Translations under genes and position numbers: made by a program
Shown: positions 36,416-44,756 of the stretch, one piece after another
Layout of the letters: every line of letters begins with the position of its first letter
Position numbering within the stretch: position 1 is the first letter of the stretch
The notes under the pieces: generated by a model
Databases searched by the model: none
Told to the model about the DNA's origin: nothing
Seen by the model: only the letters and a program-made list of their open reading frames with translations
NCBI RefSeq assembly: GCF_003287455.1
Contig: NZ_PRLC01000015.1
Location: 24,254-88,253 of the forward strand
DNA length: 64,000 nucleotides
Direction: 5' to 3'
Source: Faecalibacterium hattorii
GTDB lineage: Bacteria; Bacillota; Clostridia; Oscillospirales; Ruminococcaceae

Positions 36416-37435
36416 TCAGGGAAAGGGGATCTGGCGGGTGTCGTCCGGGTCCAGCCCGGCCTTCCGCTGCTGGTCGAACACGGCCTCGATGAGGCGGTCA
36501 ATGTCCTCCAGATGGGTCAGCTCGCAGCAATACCGCCGCAGGGAGGCCGCCCCTTTCAGCCCCTTCATATAGTGCATGGTCTGGGCGCGGGCTTGGGGCA
36601 TGGCCACGAACTCACCCTTCTGCTCCACCATCTCTTCCACTTGGCGGCGCAGCGCGTTCATCCGGGCTTGGAGGTTCGGCTCCTTGGGGGCAGGGGCACC
36701 CTCCAGCGCGGCGTTCACCCGCTCGAAGAGCCACGGGTCGCCAAGAGCCCCGCGGGCGATCATCACACCGTCGCAGCCGGTCTCGCGTACCATGGTCACG
36801 GCGTCCTCCGCCGTGTGGATGTCGCCGTTGCCCAGCACGGGGACATGGACGGCGTCCTTCACCTTGGCGATGATGTCCAGATCGATGCCGGGGGTGTACA
36901 TCTGCTCCCGCGTCCGGGCGTGGACGGCGATGAGCGAAGCACCCGCCTGTTCGCACGCCTTGGCGCACTCCACGGCGGTGATGTGGTCGGCGTCCCAGCC
37001 TTTGCGCATCTTGACCGTGACGGGGCGGGAGGTGTGGGCGAGGACCTGCTCCACGATCTTCCCACACAGGTCCGGGTCCAGCATCAGTTTGCTGCCCGCA
37101 CCGCCGGAGACGATCTTCGGAGCAGGGCAGCCCATGTTGATGTCGAGAAAATCGAAGTCGTATTCTTCAATGGCGGCGGCGGCTTCGCCCATGATCTCCG
37201 GCACTTCTCCGAAGATCTGGACGCCGTAGGGCGCGCCGTTGGGCTGGGCCTTGAGCAAGCTGACCGTCTTGTGGTCGTGGTAGACCAGCGCCCGGCTGGA
37301 TACCATCTCGCTGACGGTGAAGCCCGCGCCGTGCTGGGCCATCAGGCGGCGGCAGGGCGCGTCGGTAAAGCCCGCCATGGGGCCGAACACTGCCCGGTGG
37401 GGCAGGGGGATATTCTGAAGTTTCAAAGGTTCCAT
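36416..37435 (-). CDS. dusB: tRNA-dihydrouridine synthase (DusB type)
   Basis: 339 residues. FMN-binding TIM barrel with GPMAGFTDAPCR, catalytic C103 in NMGCPAPKIVSGGAGS, KMRKGW, and HARTREQ. It reduces uridines in the tRNA D-loop. AGAGGAAC precedes the ATG. First gene of a three-gene leftward unit. No clear promoter sits directly in front, so transcription may start at the leftward promoter at 37678-37706 and pass the hairpin at 37537-37586. Confidence 0.93.
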   Translation of the reverse strand: MEPLKLQNIPLPHRAVFGPMAGFTDAPCRRLMAQHGAGFTVSEMVSSRALVYHDHKTVSLLKAQPNGAPYGVQIFGEVPEIMGEAAAAIEEYDFDFLDINMGCPAPKIVSGGAGSKLMLDPDLCGKIVEQVLAHTSRPVTVKMRKGWDADHITAVECAKACEQAGASLIAVHARTREQMYTPGIDLDIIAKVKDAVHVPVLGNGDIHTAEDAVTMVRETGCDGVMIARGALGDPWLFERVNAALEGAPAPKEPNLQARMNALRRQVEEMVEQKGEFVAMPQARAQTMHYMKGLKGAASLRRYCCELTHLEDIDRLIEAVFDQQRKAGLDPDDTRQIPFP

Positions 37436-37451
37436 TGTGTTCCTCTTCTGC

Positions 37452-37480
37452 TTGACAAAACGATGAAAAATTACTATACT
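37452..37480 (+). promoter_or_regulatory. Rightward promoter of a short transcript
   Basis: TTGACA, 17 nt, TATACT. No gene follows before the terminator at 37537-37586. Confidence 0.8.
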
Positions 37481-37486
37481 GCTAAT

Positions 37487-37586
37487 AGAGAAAGCGCTGA
37501 CTGCAAAATGGTCAGCTCCTCCTCGGCTTAGGTGTCAAAAAGAATGACCGCTTGCTTTGGTAGGGCAGAGGCGGTCATTTCTTTTT
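37487..37586 (+). ncRNA. Candidate small RNA of about 100 nt (rightward)
   Basis: It starts at the preceding promoter, holds GCTGAC/GTCAGC as a first hairpin and ends at the shared terminator. Antisense to the leader of dusB. Class unknown. Confidence 0.45.
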
Positions 37587-37671
37587 AAAGAAGCCGTTCC
37601 CCACGACGCGCAGTCGGGGAGGAGCGTGACCACCTGCATTTGCAGACAGCGCCTTACAGCCAGATGGCTGC
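37530..37671 (-). ncRNA. Candidate small RNA or attenuated leader of dusB (leftward)
   Basis: From the minus-strand promoter at 37678-37706 the RNA contains AGCCATCTGGCT, a GCAAATGC hairpin, a CCCCGAC/GTCGTGGGG helix, and a final terminator. It could be a stand-alone RNA or a leader that attenuates dusB, 100 nt further on. No known riboswitch class was recognised. Confidence 0.45.
37537..37586. terminator. Bidirectional terminator of the two small transcripts
   Basis: ATGACCGC pairs with GCGGTCAT around a 19-nt loop, with A/T runs extending the stem on both sides. Confidence 0.8.
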
Positions 37672-37677
37672 GGATAC

Positions 37678-37706
37678 AGTATATCATAAATGAAAGCACA
37701 GCACAA
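37678..37706 (-). promoter_or_regulatory. Leftward promoter upstream of dusB
   Basis: On the minus strand TTGTGC, 17 nt, TATACT, extended by TGA before the -10. Confidence 0.65.
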
Positions 37707-37726
37707 GCGCCGTGCTTTTTTCGTTT

Positions 37727-39049
37727 TCAAGTCTGTTTTGCCCCGATCTTCGCCAGCAGCGCAGCCAGCACAAGGCCGGCGGGGGCGCTGATCCAAGTGG
37801 AGAGCCAGAAGCCGGAAAAGCCGATGCGGGGCACCAGCAGCACACAGGCGCAGAGGTTCAGGCCGATCTGCCCAAGGTTCGAGGCCAGATACAGCCCCAT
37901 CTTCTGCGCCCCGCGCAGCCGGGCTTCGCACAGGTGTTTCTGGGCGGTAAAGATGTAGGTCAGGCCCTCATAGGCCAGCATGGTGGAGCCGTAGGCGGCG
38001 GCAGAAGCGTCGGTGGTGAAGAGCCGCAGCAAGGGGCCGTTGAGCCCGATGCAGAGGGCCGCCACCAGCAGCGAATAGAAAAACAGGATGCGCCGCCCCT
38101 CGCGCAGACCCTCCTGCACCCGCTGAGGCTGGGCGGCGGTGGTGTTCTGGGCGATGAAAAAGACGATGGACTGCACAAAGCCGTACACCGGCATCATCAT
38201 CAGGCTGGAAAGCTTGCCCGCGCAGGAAAAGCCTGCGATGGCGGCCACGCCAAGGCCGCCCAGCAGCCCCTGCTTGACCGTGGTGATGATGGTGCCGCTG
38301 GCTTGTTGGAGGGAGTTCGGGGCGGAAAGCCGGAAGATCTCCTTGGCGTATCTTGCCTTGAGCATTTCCCGGCGGAAGGGTGTATCCAGCTCGGTTTTGC
38401 GCAGGTGGGCCAGCATGTACACCGCCCCGGCGATCTGCGCGGCGGCCGTGGCCCCGGCGGCACCGGCCACCCCGAAGGGTCCCACGAGGGCGAGGTCCAG
38501 CAGGATGTTCATCACGCTGGTGGCCATCACAGCCCGCAGCGGCGTTTTGGAGTCGCCGCAGCCCATGACGCATTGCTTCGTCAGGTCGTAGAGCATCAGG
38601 AAGGGCAGCCCGGCGAGGTACACCCGCCCATAGAGGACGGCTTCGGCCAGAATCTCTTCCGGCGTGCGGATGAACCGCAGCAGAGCGGGCAGGGTGAAAA
38701 AGCCCAGCGCCGTCAGCCCCAGTGCCAGCACAAGGTCCACAAAGAGCAGGTTATAGAGCAGCTCGGCCATTTTCTGCCGGGTGGCCGTGGGCTTGCCCGC
38801 TGCCACCAGCAGACCGCCGCCCAGCTCCATGCCGCCGGAGATGAAGAGGAAGATCATCAGCACCGTGGAGGCGTTGGACACAGCCGCCAGCGCGTCGGCG
38901 TCCAGCCGCAGCCCGATGATCATGGTATCGGCCACCGAGTAGAACTGCGTGGCCACCATGCTCAGGATGATAGGAAAAGCATACCGCAGCAGCGCCGGGC
39001 GCACCGGCCCATGCAGCAGGGTGTTTTGTGTTTCGCTCGTGCAGAACAC
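37727..39049 (-). CDS. MATE-family multidrug/cation exporter
   Basis: 440 residues, twelve membrane segments in two homologous halves. The family start (PALLRYAFPIILSMVATQFY..ADTMIIG) is clear. It would expel organic cations or drugs using Na+ or H+. The start is uncertain: GTG 39049 has AGAAG almost touching it, and no better in-frame start exists. Single gene with its own promoter. Confidence 0.9.
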   Translation of the reverse strand: MFCTSETQNTLLHGPVRPALLRYAFPIILSMVATQFYSVADTMIIGLRLDADALAAVSNASTVLMIFLFISGGMELGGGLLVAAGKPTATRQKMAELLYNLLFVDLVLALGLTALGFFTLPALLRFIRTPEEILAEAVLYGRVYLAGLPFLMLYDLTKQCVMGCGDSKTPLRAVMATSVMNILLDLALVGPFGVAGAAGATAAAQIAGAVYMLAHLRKTELDTPFRREMLKARYAKEIFRLSAPNSLQQASGTIITTVKQGLLGGLGVAAIAGFSCAGKLSSLMMMPVYGFVQSIVFFIAQNTTAAQPQRVQEGLREGRRILFFYSLLVAALCIGLNGPLLRLFTTDASAAAYGSTMLAYEGLTYIFTAQKHLCEARLRGAQKMGLYLASNLGQIGLNLCACVLLVPRIGFSGFWLSTWISAPAGLVLAALLAKIGAKQT

Positions 39050-39087
39050 CTTCTTTCGGGGAATGATAATGTATACAGAATGTGCTA

Positions 39088-39116
39088 AGAATACGTTGTT
39101 TTACAGAAGATGTCAA
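39088..39116 (-). promoter_or_regulatory. MATE gene promoter
   Basis: On the minus strand TTGACA, 17 nt, TATTCT. Confidence 0.82.
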
Positions 39117-39212
39117 GTTCGGGAGCACAGCCCACACGGAAAGGAAGAAGCAGGACTTGGCCGGTGAAAAAAATCATTCACCTGAATCTTCCCCAAAATG
39201 AAAATTTCCCTC

Positions 39213-39240
39213 TTGACTTTACGAAAATAAAGTGTATAAT
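39213..39240 (+). promoter_or_regulatory. Promoter of the T-box-ABC operon
   Basis: TTGACT, 16 nt, TATAAT. Confidence 0.82.
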
Positions 39241-39246
39241 GCAATC

Positions 39247-39541
39247 AAACCGATGAGGCGGAAGAGAATCTGCACAGCGCATCTGCTAGAGAGCCCGGAG
39301 GATGGAAACGGGCGACAGCGGGGCAGAACTTCGTGGGCCGCCGAGGGCCGGGCAAACGGGAGCAGGATGCTCTTCAGTAGCTTGGGACGGAAGCCTCCGT
39401 TACAGGGCAGGGGAGTGTTGGCTCTCCGTGAGGGGCTCTGCGGCCAAGGTTTTGGCGGACAGCAGAGCAAGCAAGGTGGCACCGCAGAATCGTAATTTCG
39501 ATCCTGTCCTTGTGGATGAACACACAGGGACGGGATCTTTT
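39247..39541 (+). promoter_or_regulatory. T-box leader (aminoacyl-tRNA-sensing attenuator)
   Basis: Stem I closes with GCGG/CCGC and CTGC/GCAG and carries an AGAGAG bulge. The T-box sequence GCAAGGTGGCACCGCAG lies at 39471-39487, and the terminator is GATCCTGTCC/GGACGGGATC plus TTTT (39500-39541). CAAGG of the T-box can pair with CCTTG in the terminator arm as the antiterminator. The specifier loop reads GAAC-TTC-G-TGG. TTC (39330-39332, Phe) fits the usual place after GAAC, while TGG (39334-39336, Trp) fits the transporter family. The amino acid is therefore uncertain. Confidence 0.88.
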
Positions 39542-39550
39542 CGTATTTAC

Positions 39551-39600
39551 AGACCCGTTCCGCAAGTGGAGCGGGTCTTATTGTTACTGCCGCCCGCTCC
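39551..39600 (+). promoter_or_regulatory. Second hairpin with alternative pairing after the T-box
   Basis: AGACCCGTTCC pairs with GGAGCGGGTCT (39551-39561, 39568-39578), followed by TATTGTT. GGAGCGGG (39568-39575) can instead pair with CCCGCTCC (39593-39600), just before the ribosome site. This could be a second terminator or a translational switch. Confidence 0.45.
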
Positions 39601-39618
39601 AAGGAAGGAGCAACCGCT

Positions 39619-40716
39619 ATGAAAACCATGAACAAGATCACCCGCCGCAGCTTTCTGAAGGCCGCTCTTGGCGCCGCCGCTGTTTCCGCATTCAGCCTGA
39701 CCGGCTGCGGCGGCTCGGCATCGTCCGCTGCCGCCGGCACCGCTTCCAGCGCTGCTGCTTCGTCTGCCGCCGCTTCTGCCGAGGCGGGCCAGACCTTCAA
39801 GGTCGGCATCGTCAACTACGTGGATCATGCTTCCCTGAACCAGATCGTCGCTTCCGTCGAGAGCCGTCTGGATGAGATGGGCAAGGGGAAGGGCGTCACC
39901 TTCGATTACGCCGACTACTACGCCAACGCACAGGCCGACCAGACCAACCTGAACCAGATCGGTGCCGACCTCGTGGCCGACGATGTGGACGTCATCGTGG
40001 CCGTTGCCACCCCCACCGCCGCCACCATGCTGGCGGCTGTCGAGGACACCGATATCCCCGTGGTCTACTCCGCTGTCACCGACCCCTCTGCCGCCGGTTT
40101 TGACGGCGAGGAGAACATCACCGGCACCTCCGACGCGCTGAACACCGATGCCATCATGAACCTGATCCTCGCGGTCAACCCGGACATCGACACCATCGGT
40201 CTGCTGTACGACCTCAGTCAGGATGCTTCCACCCAAGCCATCGCGGATGCCAAGGCGTTCTGCGACAGCAAAGGCATCAAGTACGTTGAAAAGAACGGCA
40301 CCACCACCGCGGAGGTCCAGATGGCTGCGGAGGCCCTGATCGCTGCGGGCGTCAAGGCCGTCTTCACCCCCACCGATAACACGGTCATGACCGCTGAGCT
40401 CTCCATCTACGAGACCTTCCTTGATGCGGGCGTCCAGCACTACACCGGTGCCGACAGCTTCGCGCTGAACGGTGCCTTCGTGGGCTACGGCGTCGATTAC
40501 GTCCAGTTGGGCGAGGCCACCGCCGATATGGTGGTGGAGCTGCTCTGCGAGGGCAAGACCACCGCCGACCTGCCCTACCAGACCTTCGACAACGGCATTG
40601 CAACCATCAACACCGAGACCTGCAAGGCGCTGGGCCTCGACCTCGACACGGTCAAGAAGGCCTTCGAGCCCTACTGCACCGAGGTCGTGGAAGTGACCAC
40701 GCAGGAAAACTTCTAA
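39619..40716 (+). CDS. ABC transporter substrate-binding lipoprotein, TrpX-like (ABC_sub_bind)
   Basis: 365 residues. The signal has a canonical twin-arginine-like TRRSFLK and lipobox LTGC with C30. A Ser/Ala linker is followed by the ABC_sub_bind fold (VGIVNYVDHASLNQI, VIVAVATPTAA). Family members tied to T-box leaders import aromatic amino acids, mainly tryptophan. GGAAGGAGC precedes the ATG. First gene of a three-gene importer. Confidence 0.88.
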   Translation: MKTMNKITRRSFLKAALGAAAVSAFSLTGCGGSASSAAAGTASSAAASSAAASAEAGQTFKVGIVNYVDHASLNQIVASVESRLDEMGKGKGVTFDYADYYANAQADQTNLNQIGADLVADDVDVIVAVATPTAATMLAAVEDTDIPVVYSAVTDPSAAGFDGEENITGTSDALNTDAIMNLILAVNPDIDTIGLLYDLSQDASTQAIADAKAFCDSKGIKYVEKNGTTTAEVQMAAEALIAAGVKAVFTPTDNTVMTAELSIYETFLDAGVQHYTGADSFALNGAFVGYGVDYVQLGEATADMVVELLCEGKTTADLPYQTFDNGIATINTETCKALGLDLDTVKKAFEPYCTEVVEVTTQENF

Positions 40717-40729
40717 AGGAGCAACAACC

Positions 40730-41656
40730 ATGCTGGCGAGTATCTTTTCACTCAACGTGATCCAGACCGCGCTGGAACTGGGCTGCATCTATGCCCTTGT
40801 GGCGCTGGCTCTGTTCTTGAGCTATTCCATCCTGAACATTGCGGACCTGTCCACCGACGGCTGCTTCACCCTTGGCTGCGCCGTGGCCTGTCAGGTCGCG
40901 TTGACGGGCCACCCCTTCCTTGCGCTGGTGGCCGCGATGGCCGCCGGCGTGTGCTCCGGATTCGTCACCGCCTTTTTGCAGACCCGCCTCGGCGTCGAGA
41001 GCATCATGGCGGGCATCATTGTGAACACCGGCCTGTATACCATCAATCTGGCGGTCATGGGCTTCTCGTCCACCCTCTCGCTGGTCAAGACGGACACCGT
41101 CTTCTCGCTGGCCAAGACGGCGCTGGCCTTCACCGGCGGCTGGTATAAGCTGATGCTGACCGCAGCCGTCATCGCTCTCGCGTGCGTCGGCATGGTGGGC
41201 TTCCTCGGCACCCGGCTGGGCCTGTCCATCCGGGCCACCGGCGACAACGCCGCCATGGTGCGGGCTTCCAGTATCAACCCGGCCTTCACCATCACGGTGG
41301 GCCTGTGCATCTCCGGCGCGCTGACGGCGCTTTCCGGCGGTCTGCTGGCCCAGTACCAGAAGAGCAGCGATATCAACGTGGGCACCGGCATGGTGACCAT
41401 CGCGCTGGCCTCCCTCATCATCGGCGAAACGCTGGTGGGCAAGCGCACCATGGTGCGCCGGGTGCTGGGCGTTGTCTTCGGCAGCTGCCTGTACCGCTTC
41501 ATCGTGGCAGTGGCCCTGCGCTTCAACGTCCCGGCGGCGGCCATGAAGCTGGTGTCCGCCCTCATCGTGGCCATCGCCATCTCGATGCCCGCCATCCAGA
41601 ACCGGCTGGCCTTCGAAAAGCGGAAGCGCGCGGCCCAGAAGAAGGAGGCGGTCTGA
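40730..41656 (+). CDS. ABC transporter permease, TrpY-like (LivH/BPD_transp_2 type)
   Basis: 308 residues, about eight membrane segments of the branched-chain amino acid permease type, with the GLSIRATGDNAAMVRASS cytoplasmic loop. It starts 13 nt after the binding-protein gene with AAAGGAGC before ATG. It should form a homodimeric channel with the next gene's ATPase. Confidence 0.9.
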   Translation: MLASIFSLNVIQTALELGCIYALVALALFLSYSILNIADLSTDGCFTLGCAVACQVALTGHPFLALVAAMAAGVCSGFVTAFLQTRLGVESIMAGIIVNTGLYTINLAVMGFSSTLSLVKTDTVFSLAKTALAFTGGWYKLMLTAAVIALACVGMVGFLGTRLGLSIRATGDNAAMVRASSINPAFTITVGLCISGALTALSGGLLAQYQKSSDINVGTGMVTIALASLIIGETLVGKRTMVRRVLGVVFGSCLYRFIVAVALRFNVPAAAMKLVSALIVAIAISMPAIQNRLAFEKRKRAAQKKEAV

Positions 41657-41657
41657 G

Positions 41658-42482
41658 ATGGAAATGCTGGAATTGCAAAATCTGCACAAGACCTTTAACC
41701 CCGGCACCGTCAACGAGAAGGTGGCGCTGAACGGCGTCAGCCTGAAGATGGAAGCGGGGGACTTCGCCACCATCGTCGGCTCCAACGGCGCGGGCAAATC
41801 CACCCTGTTCAATGCCATCACCGGCGGCTTCATCGCCGACGAGGGCAGCATCGAGCTGGGCGGGCAGGACATCACCTTCGCGCCCGAATTTGAGCGCAGC
41901 CGGGTCATCGGCCACCTCTTCCAAGACCCCCTCAAGGGCACCGCGCCGAACATGACCATCGAGGAGAACCTCGCGCTGGCCTACCTCCGGGCGGGCACAG
42001 CCCCCCACGCCATCTTCTCCCGCATCTCCCGCAAGGACAAGGAACTGTTCCGGGAGAAGCTGGCCCTGTTGGACATGGGCCTCGAAGACCGGATGAAGCA
42101 GCCGGTGGGTTTGCTCTCCGGCGGCCAGCGTCAGGCGCTGACCTTGCTGATGGCGACCCTCGTCACCCCGAAGCTTTTGCTGCTGGACGAGCACACTGCC
42201 GCGCTGGACCCCGCCACCGCCGAAAAGGTGCTGGAGCTGACCAAGAGCATCGTGGCCGAAAAGAAGATCACCTGCCTGATGGTCACCCACAACATGCACC
42301 AAGCCCTTGAGCTGGGCAACCGCACCCTGATGATGGACGCGGGCCGCATCGTCTTCGATGTCAAGGGCGAGGAGCGCCGCAAGATGACCGTGGACGACCT
42401 GCTGGAAAAGTTCCGCGAGAACGCGGGCAAGGCGCTGGATAACGACCGCATCCTGCTCAGCAAAGTCGAAAAAAATAACTGA
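41658..42482 (+). CDS. ABC transporter ATPase, TrpZ-like
   Basis: 274 residues. Walker A GSNGAGKST, signature LLSGGQRQALT, Walker B KLLLLDEHTAALD, H-loop VTHN. It begins one base after the permease stop. It powers the importer. Confidence 0.94.
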   Translation: MEMLELQNLHKTFNPGTVNEKVALNGVSLKMEAGDFATIVGSNGAGKSTLFNAITGGFIADEGSIELGGQDITFAPEFERSRVIGHLFQDPLKGTAPNMTIEENLALAYLRAGTAPHAIFSRISRKDKELFREKLALLDMGLEDRMKQPVGLLSGGQRQALTLLMATLVTPKLLLLDEHTAALDPATAEKVLELTKSIVAEKKITCLMVTHNMHQALELGNRTLMMDAGRIVFDVKGEERRKMTVDDLLEKFRENAGKALDNDRILLSKVEKNN

Positions 42483-42498
42483 AACTCCCTGCAAATGC

Positions 42499-42534
42499 AA
42501 AGAGGCCCGGAACGAAGCGGTTCCGGGCCTCTTT
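42499..42534 (+). terminator. Terminator of the TrpXYZ-like operon
   Basis: AAAGAGGCCCGGAAC pairs over 15 bp with its complement around 6 nt; T follows. It also suits the convergent small gene. Confidence 0.88.
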
Positions 42535-42566
42535 TACTATGCGGGCTGTAAAAACGGAGAGAAAAA

Positions 42567-42800
42567 TTACTTCACGTACTCAACGGTGTACTCGAAGCCA
42601 TACTCTTCCTGCAGCTTCTTGACGTCGGCCTCGCAGTCCTCGATGAAGGTGGGGGCGTAGACGGAAGCGCCGTTGTGGGACTTCTTGTAGTCCTCAACGA
42701 TCTGCTGCAGCTTGGCCCAGCCCTCGTTGGCCTTGGCCTGATCGACAGTGTCGGGGAAGTTGATGATGAATTCGCGGTGCTGCGGAATACGAGCTTTCAT
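42567..42800 (-). CDS. Small protein of unknown function
   Basis: 77 residues, MKARIPQHREFIINFPDTVD onward, acidic and largely helical in prediction, ending EEYGFEYTVEYVK. CAAGGAGA precedes the ATG. No signal peptide, no recognised family. Single gene; the AT-rich upstream region (42801-42890) should hold its promoter but no strong match was found. Confidence 0.65.
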   Translation of the reverse strand: MKARIPQHREFIINFPDTVDQAKANEGWAKLQQIVEDYKKSHNGASVYAPTFIEDCEADVKKLQEEYGFEYTVEYVK

Positions 42801-42895
42801 AAGATAAGTCTCCTTGTTGACAAAGTGTAGTTTTAATTTGAATTTATACAGAAACTGAAATAAAATTCAGCTTTTGTAGATAAAATTGCTGTTTG

Positions 42896-42977
42896 TACAA
42901 CCTCTCAGTCGCTTCGCGACAGCTCCCCTAGTAGGGGAGCCCTTGGCATCGCGGAGCAATGACTGAGAGGTTGTACG
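42896..42977. repeat. REP-like palindromic element A
   Basis: GTACAACCTCTCAGTC (42896-42911) and its complement (42962-42977) bracket an inner CAGCTCCCC/GGGGAGC hairpin. The core GTCGCTTCGCGACAGCTCCC matches elements B (52961-53065) and C (61505-61629), though this copy is shorter. Confidence 0.75.
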
Positions 42978-42987
42978 AAGATGGGCC

Positions 42988-43803
42988 TTACAATTGATAG
43001 ACCTGTTTGGCGTTTTCCGCCGTCTGCCGGAACACCGCTTCCTCCCGCACCCCTTTGATCTGCGCGATATACTCTCCCACATAGCGGATAAGGGAGCTGT
43101 CGCACCGGGTGCCGCAGACGGGTTCCGGGGCCATGTAGGGGCAGTCCGTTTCCAGAACGATCTGCTCCAGCGGCAGGGCGGCGATGGCTTTTGCGGCCCG
43201 CTTGGCCCCTTTGAAGGTGCACGCGCCGCCGAAGCCGAAGTAGAGCCCCTGCTTTGCCAGCCAGAGCGCGTCGTCCGCGCTGCCGGAATAGCAGTGGACG
43301 ATGCCCTTGGGCTGGTATTTTTTCAGCAGGGCGTAGATGTCGGCGTGGGCGTTGCGGTCATGCACGATGATGGGCTTGTCCAGTTCCAGCGCCAGCCTGA
43401 TCTCGGCCTCGAAGAGGGCCAGCTGGGCGTCCTTCGGCACGGGCCAGTGGTAGTCCAGCCCGCATTCGCCCACGGCCACCACCTTCGGGTCGTCGTAATA
43501 GGGGGCCAGCGCTTTCATCTCAGCGGCCCAGTCGCCGCCGTAGACCGACACCGTGGGGGCCGGGCCCTCCTCGCCGCAGTCCTCCGGGGCGAGAAGGCTT
43601 TCCGGGTGGATGCCGATGGCAGCCACCACCCACGGATACTTGTGGGCCAGCTCCAGCACGCGGGGCGCGTCGCCGGAGTGAGTGGCCTGTTCGCAGACGC
43701 CCACCACGCCTTTGGCGGGCAGACTGTCCAGCAGAGCAAAGCGGTCTGCGTCAAAGGCGCGGGCGCTGTAGTGGGCGTGGGTGTCAAAGATGGGGCCGGT
43801 CAT
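42988..43803 (-). CDS. tatD: TatD-family metal-dependent hydrolase
   Basis: 271 residues. TIM-barrel amidohydrolase with H9/H11 in FDTHAHY, GECGLDYH, HDRNAH, HCYSG and ETDCPYMAPEP. TatD enzymes are 3'-5' DNases, often next to metG as here. The frame is open far upstream within the EamA gene, but AAGGAGGGCGT before ATG 43803 and the ATGA overlap with EamA set the start. Confidence 0.92.
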   Translation of the reverse strand: MTGPIFDTHAHYSARAFDADRFALLDSLPAKGVVGVCEQATHSGDAPRVLELAHKYPWVVAAIGIHPESLLAPEDCGEEGPAPTVSVYGGDWAAEMKALAPYYDDPKVVAVGECGLDYHWPVPKDAQLALFEAEIRLALELDKPIIVHDRNAHADIYALLKKYQPKGIVHCYSGSADDALWLAKQGLYFGFGGACTFKGAKRAAKAIAALPLEQIVLETDCPYMAPEPVCGTRCDSSLIRYVGEYIAQIKGVREEAVFRQTAENAKQVYQL

Positions 43804-44753
43804 ACGCCCTCCTTCTTCGGGGCCTTGTTTACGAGCCAGATGCCGACACAGACCAGCACCAGAGCCCCCATGTACTGCCAGCGGAAGAGCGGCTCCCCGT
43901 TCAGCAATGCACTGAGCAGGACGTTTACCACCGGGTTCACAAAGCCGAAGATGGCGATGCGGCTGACGGGGTTGTTTTTCATGAGCAAGGCCCAGATGAC
44001 ATACCCGGCGCCGCAGATAAAGGCCAGATAGAGCAGGTCCAGCACACCGGCCGCCGAAACGACGGTCAGCCGCCCGCCCAGCAGCAGACCCAGCACCAGC
44101 AGAGCTGCGCCGCCGACGAAGAGGTTCAGAAAGCAGACGGCAAAGCTGTCGGCTTTTTTGGTGACGGATTTGTTCCACGGGCCCGCCAAGGTGAAGATGA
44201 CGGTAGCCAGCAGCATGGCAAAGATGCCGAAGGCGCTGCCGCCGCCATGGTTGCCCAGCGTGCCCACCAGAACGCCCGCAAAGCCCAGCACACAGCCAAG
44301 GGCCTTGGCGGGGGTCATCCGGTCGGCATTTCCGTAGAGGAAGTGGGCGAAGATGACGCCAAGGAAGCTCTGGGTGCTGTTCAGGATGCCGCCGAAGGCA
44401 CCCGTCAGCAGGGCGACGGCGGAGTAGTAGAACGCATACTGCGCCGTGGTCTGCCACAGGCCCAGCGCACAGCACTCGGCCAGCACTTTGCCCTGCGGCA
44501 GGGCGGGGAGTCTGCCCTCCAAGATGAGGCTGCCCACCAGCACCAGCAGACTGCCCAGCATGAACCGGACGCCCGCAAAGCAGAGGATGGAGGCCGTGTC
44601 CGCCGTCTCAATGGCGAACAGGCGGTAGCCCATCTTGATGAAGGGGAAAGCGGAACCCCACAGCGCGTTGCAGAAGATCGCGATGAGGACGGCGAAGACC
44701 GGTGTGCCAAACAGCGCATCCAGCTTCTCCGTCCGCGAAACAGTGTGTTCCAT
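43800..44753 (-). CDS. EamA/DMT-family transporter
   Basis: 317 residues, ten membrane segments in two EamA repeats (first with NALWGSAFPFIK, second from about 170). Substrate unknown; members export amino acids and metabolites. It sits 3 nt after metG and overlaps tatD by 4 nt, so it is translated with both. Confidence 0.88.
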   Translation of the reverse strand: MEHTVSRTEKLDALFGTPVFAVLIAIFCNALWGSAFPFIKMGYRLFAIETADTASILCFAGVRFMLGSLLVLVGSLILEGRLPALPQGKVLAECCALGLWQTTAQYAFYYSAVALLTGAFGGILNSTQSFLGVIFAHFLYGNADRMTPAKALGCVLGFAGVLVGTLGNHGGGSAFGIFAMLLATVIFTLAGPWNKSVTKKADSFAVCFLNLFVGGAALLVLGLLLGGRLTVVSAAGVLDLLYLAFICGAGYVIWALLMKNNPVSRIAIFGFVNPVVNVLLSALLNGEPLFRWQYMGALVLVCVGIWLVNKAPKKEGV

Positions 44754-44756
44754 GGC

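Noticed and set aside
43804..44475. TatD fused to an upstream 220-residue domain
   Set aside because: The extension is an out-of-frame reading of the EamA gene, with biased Arg/Gly/Ala composition.
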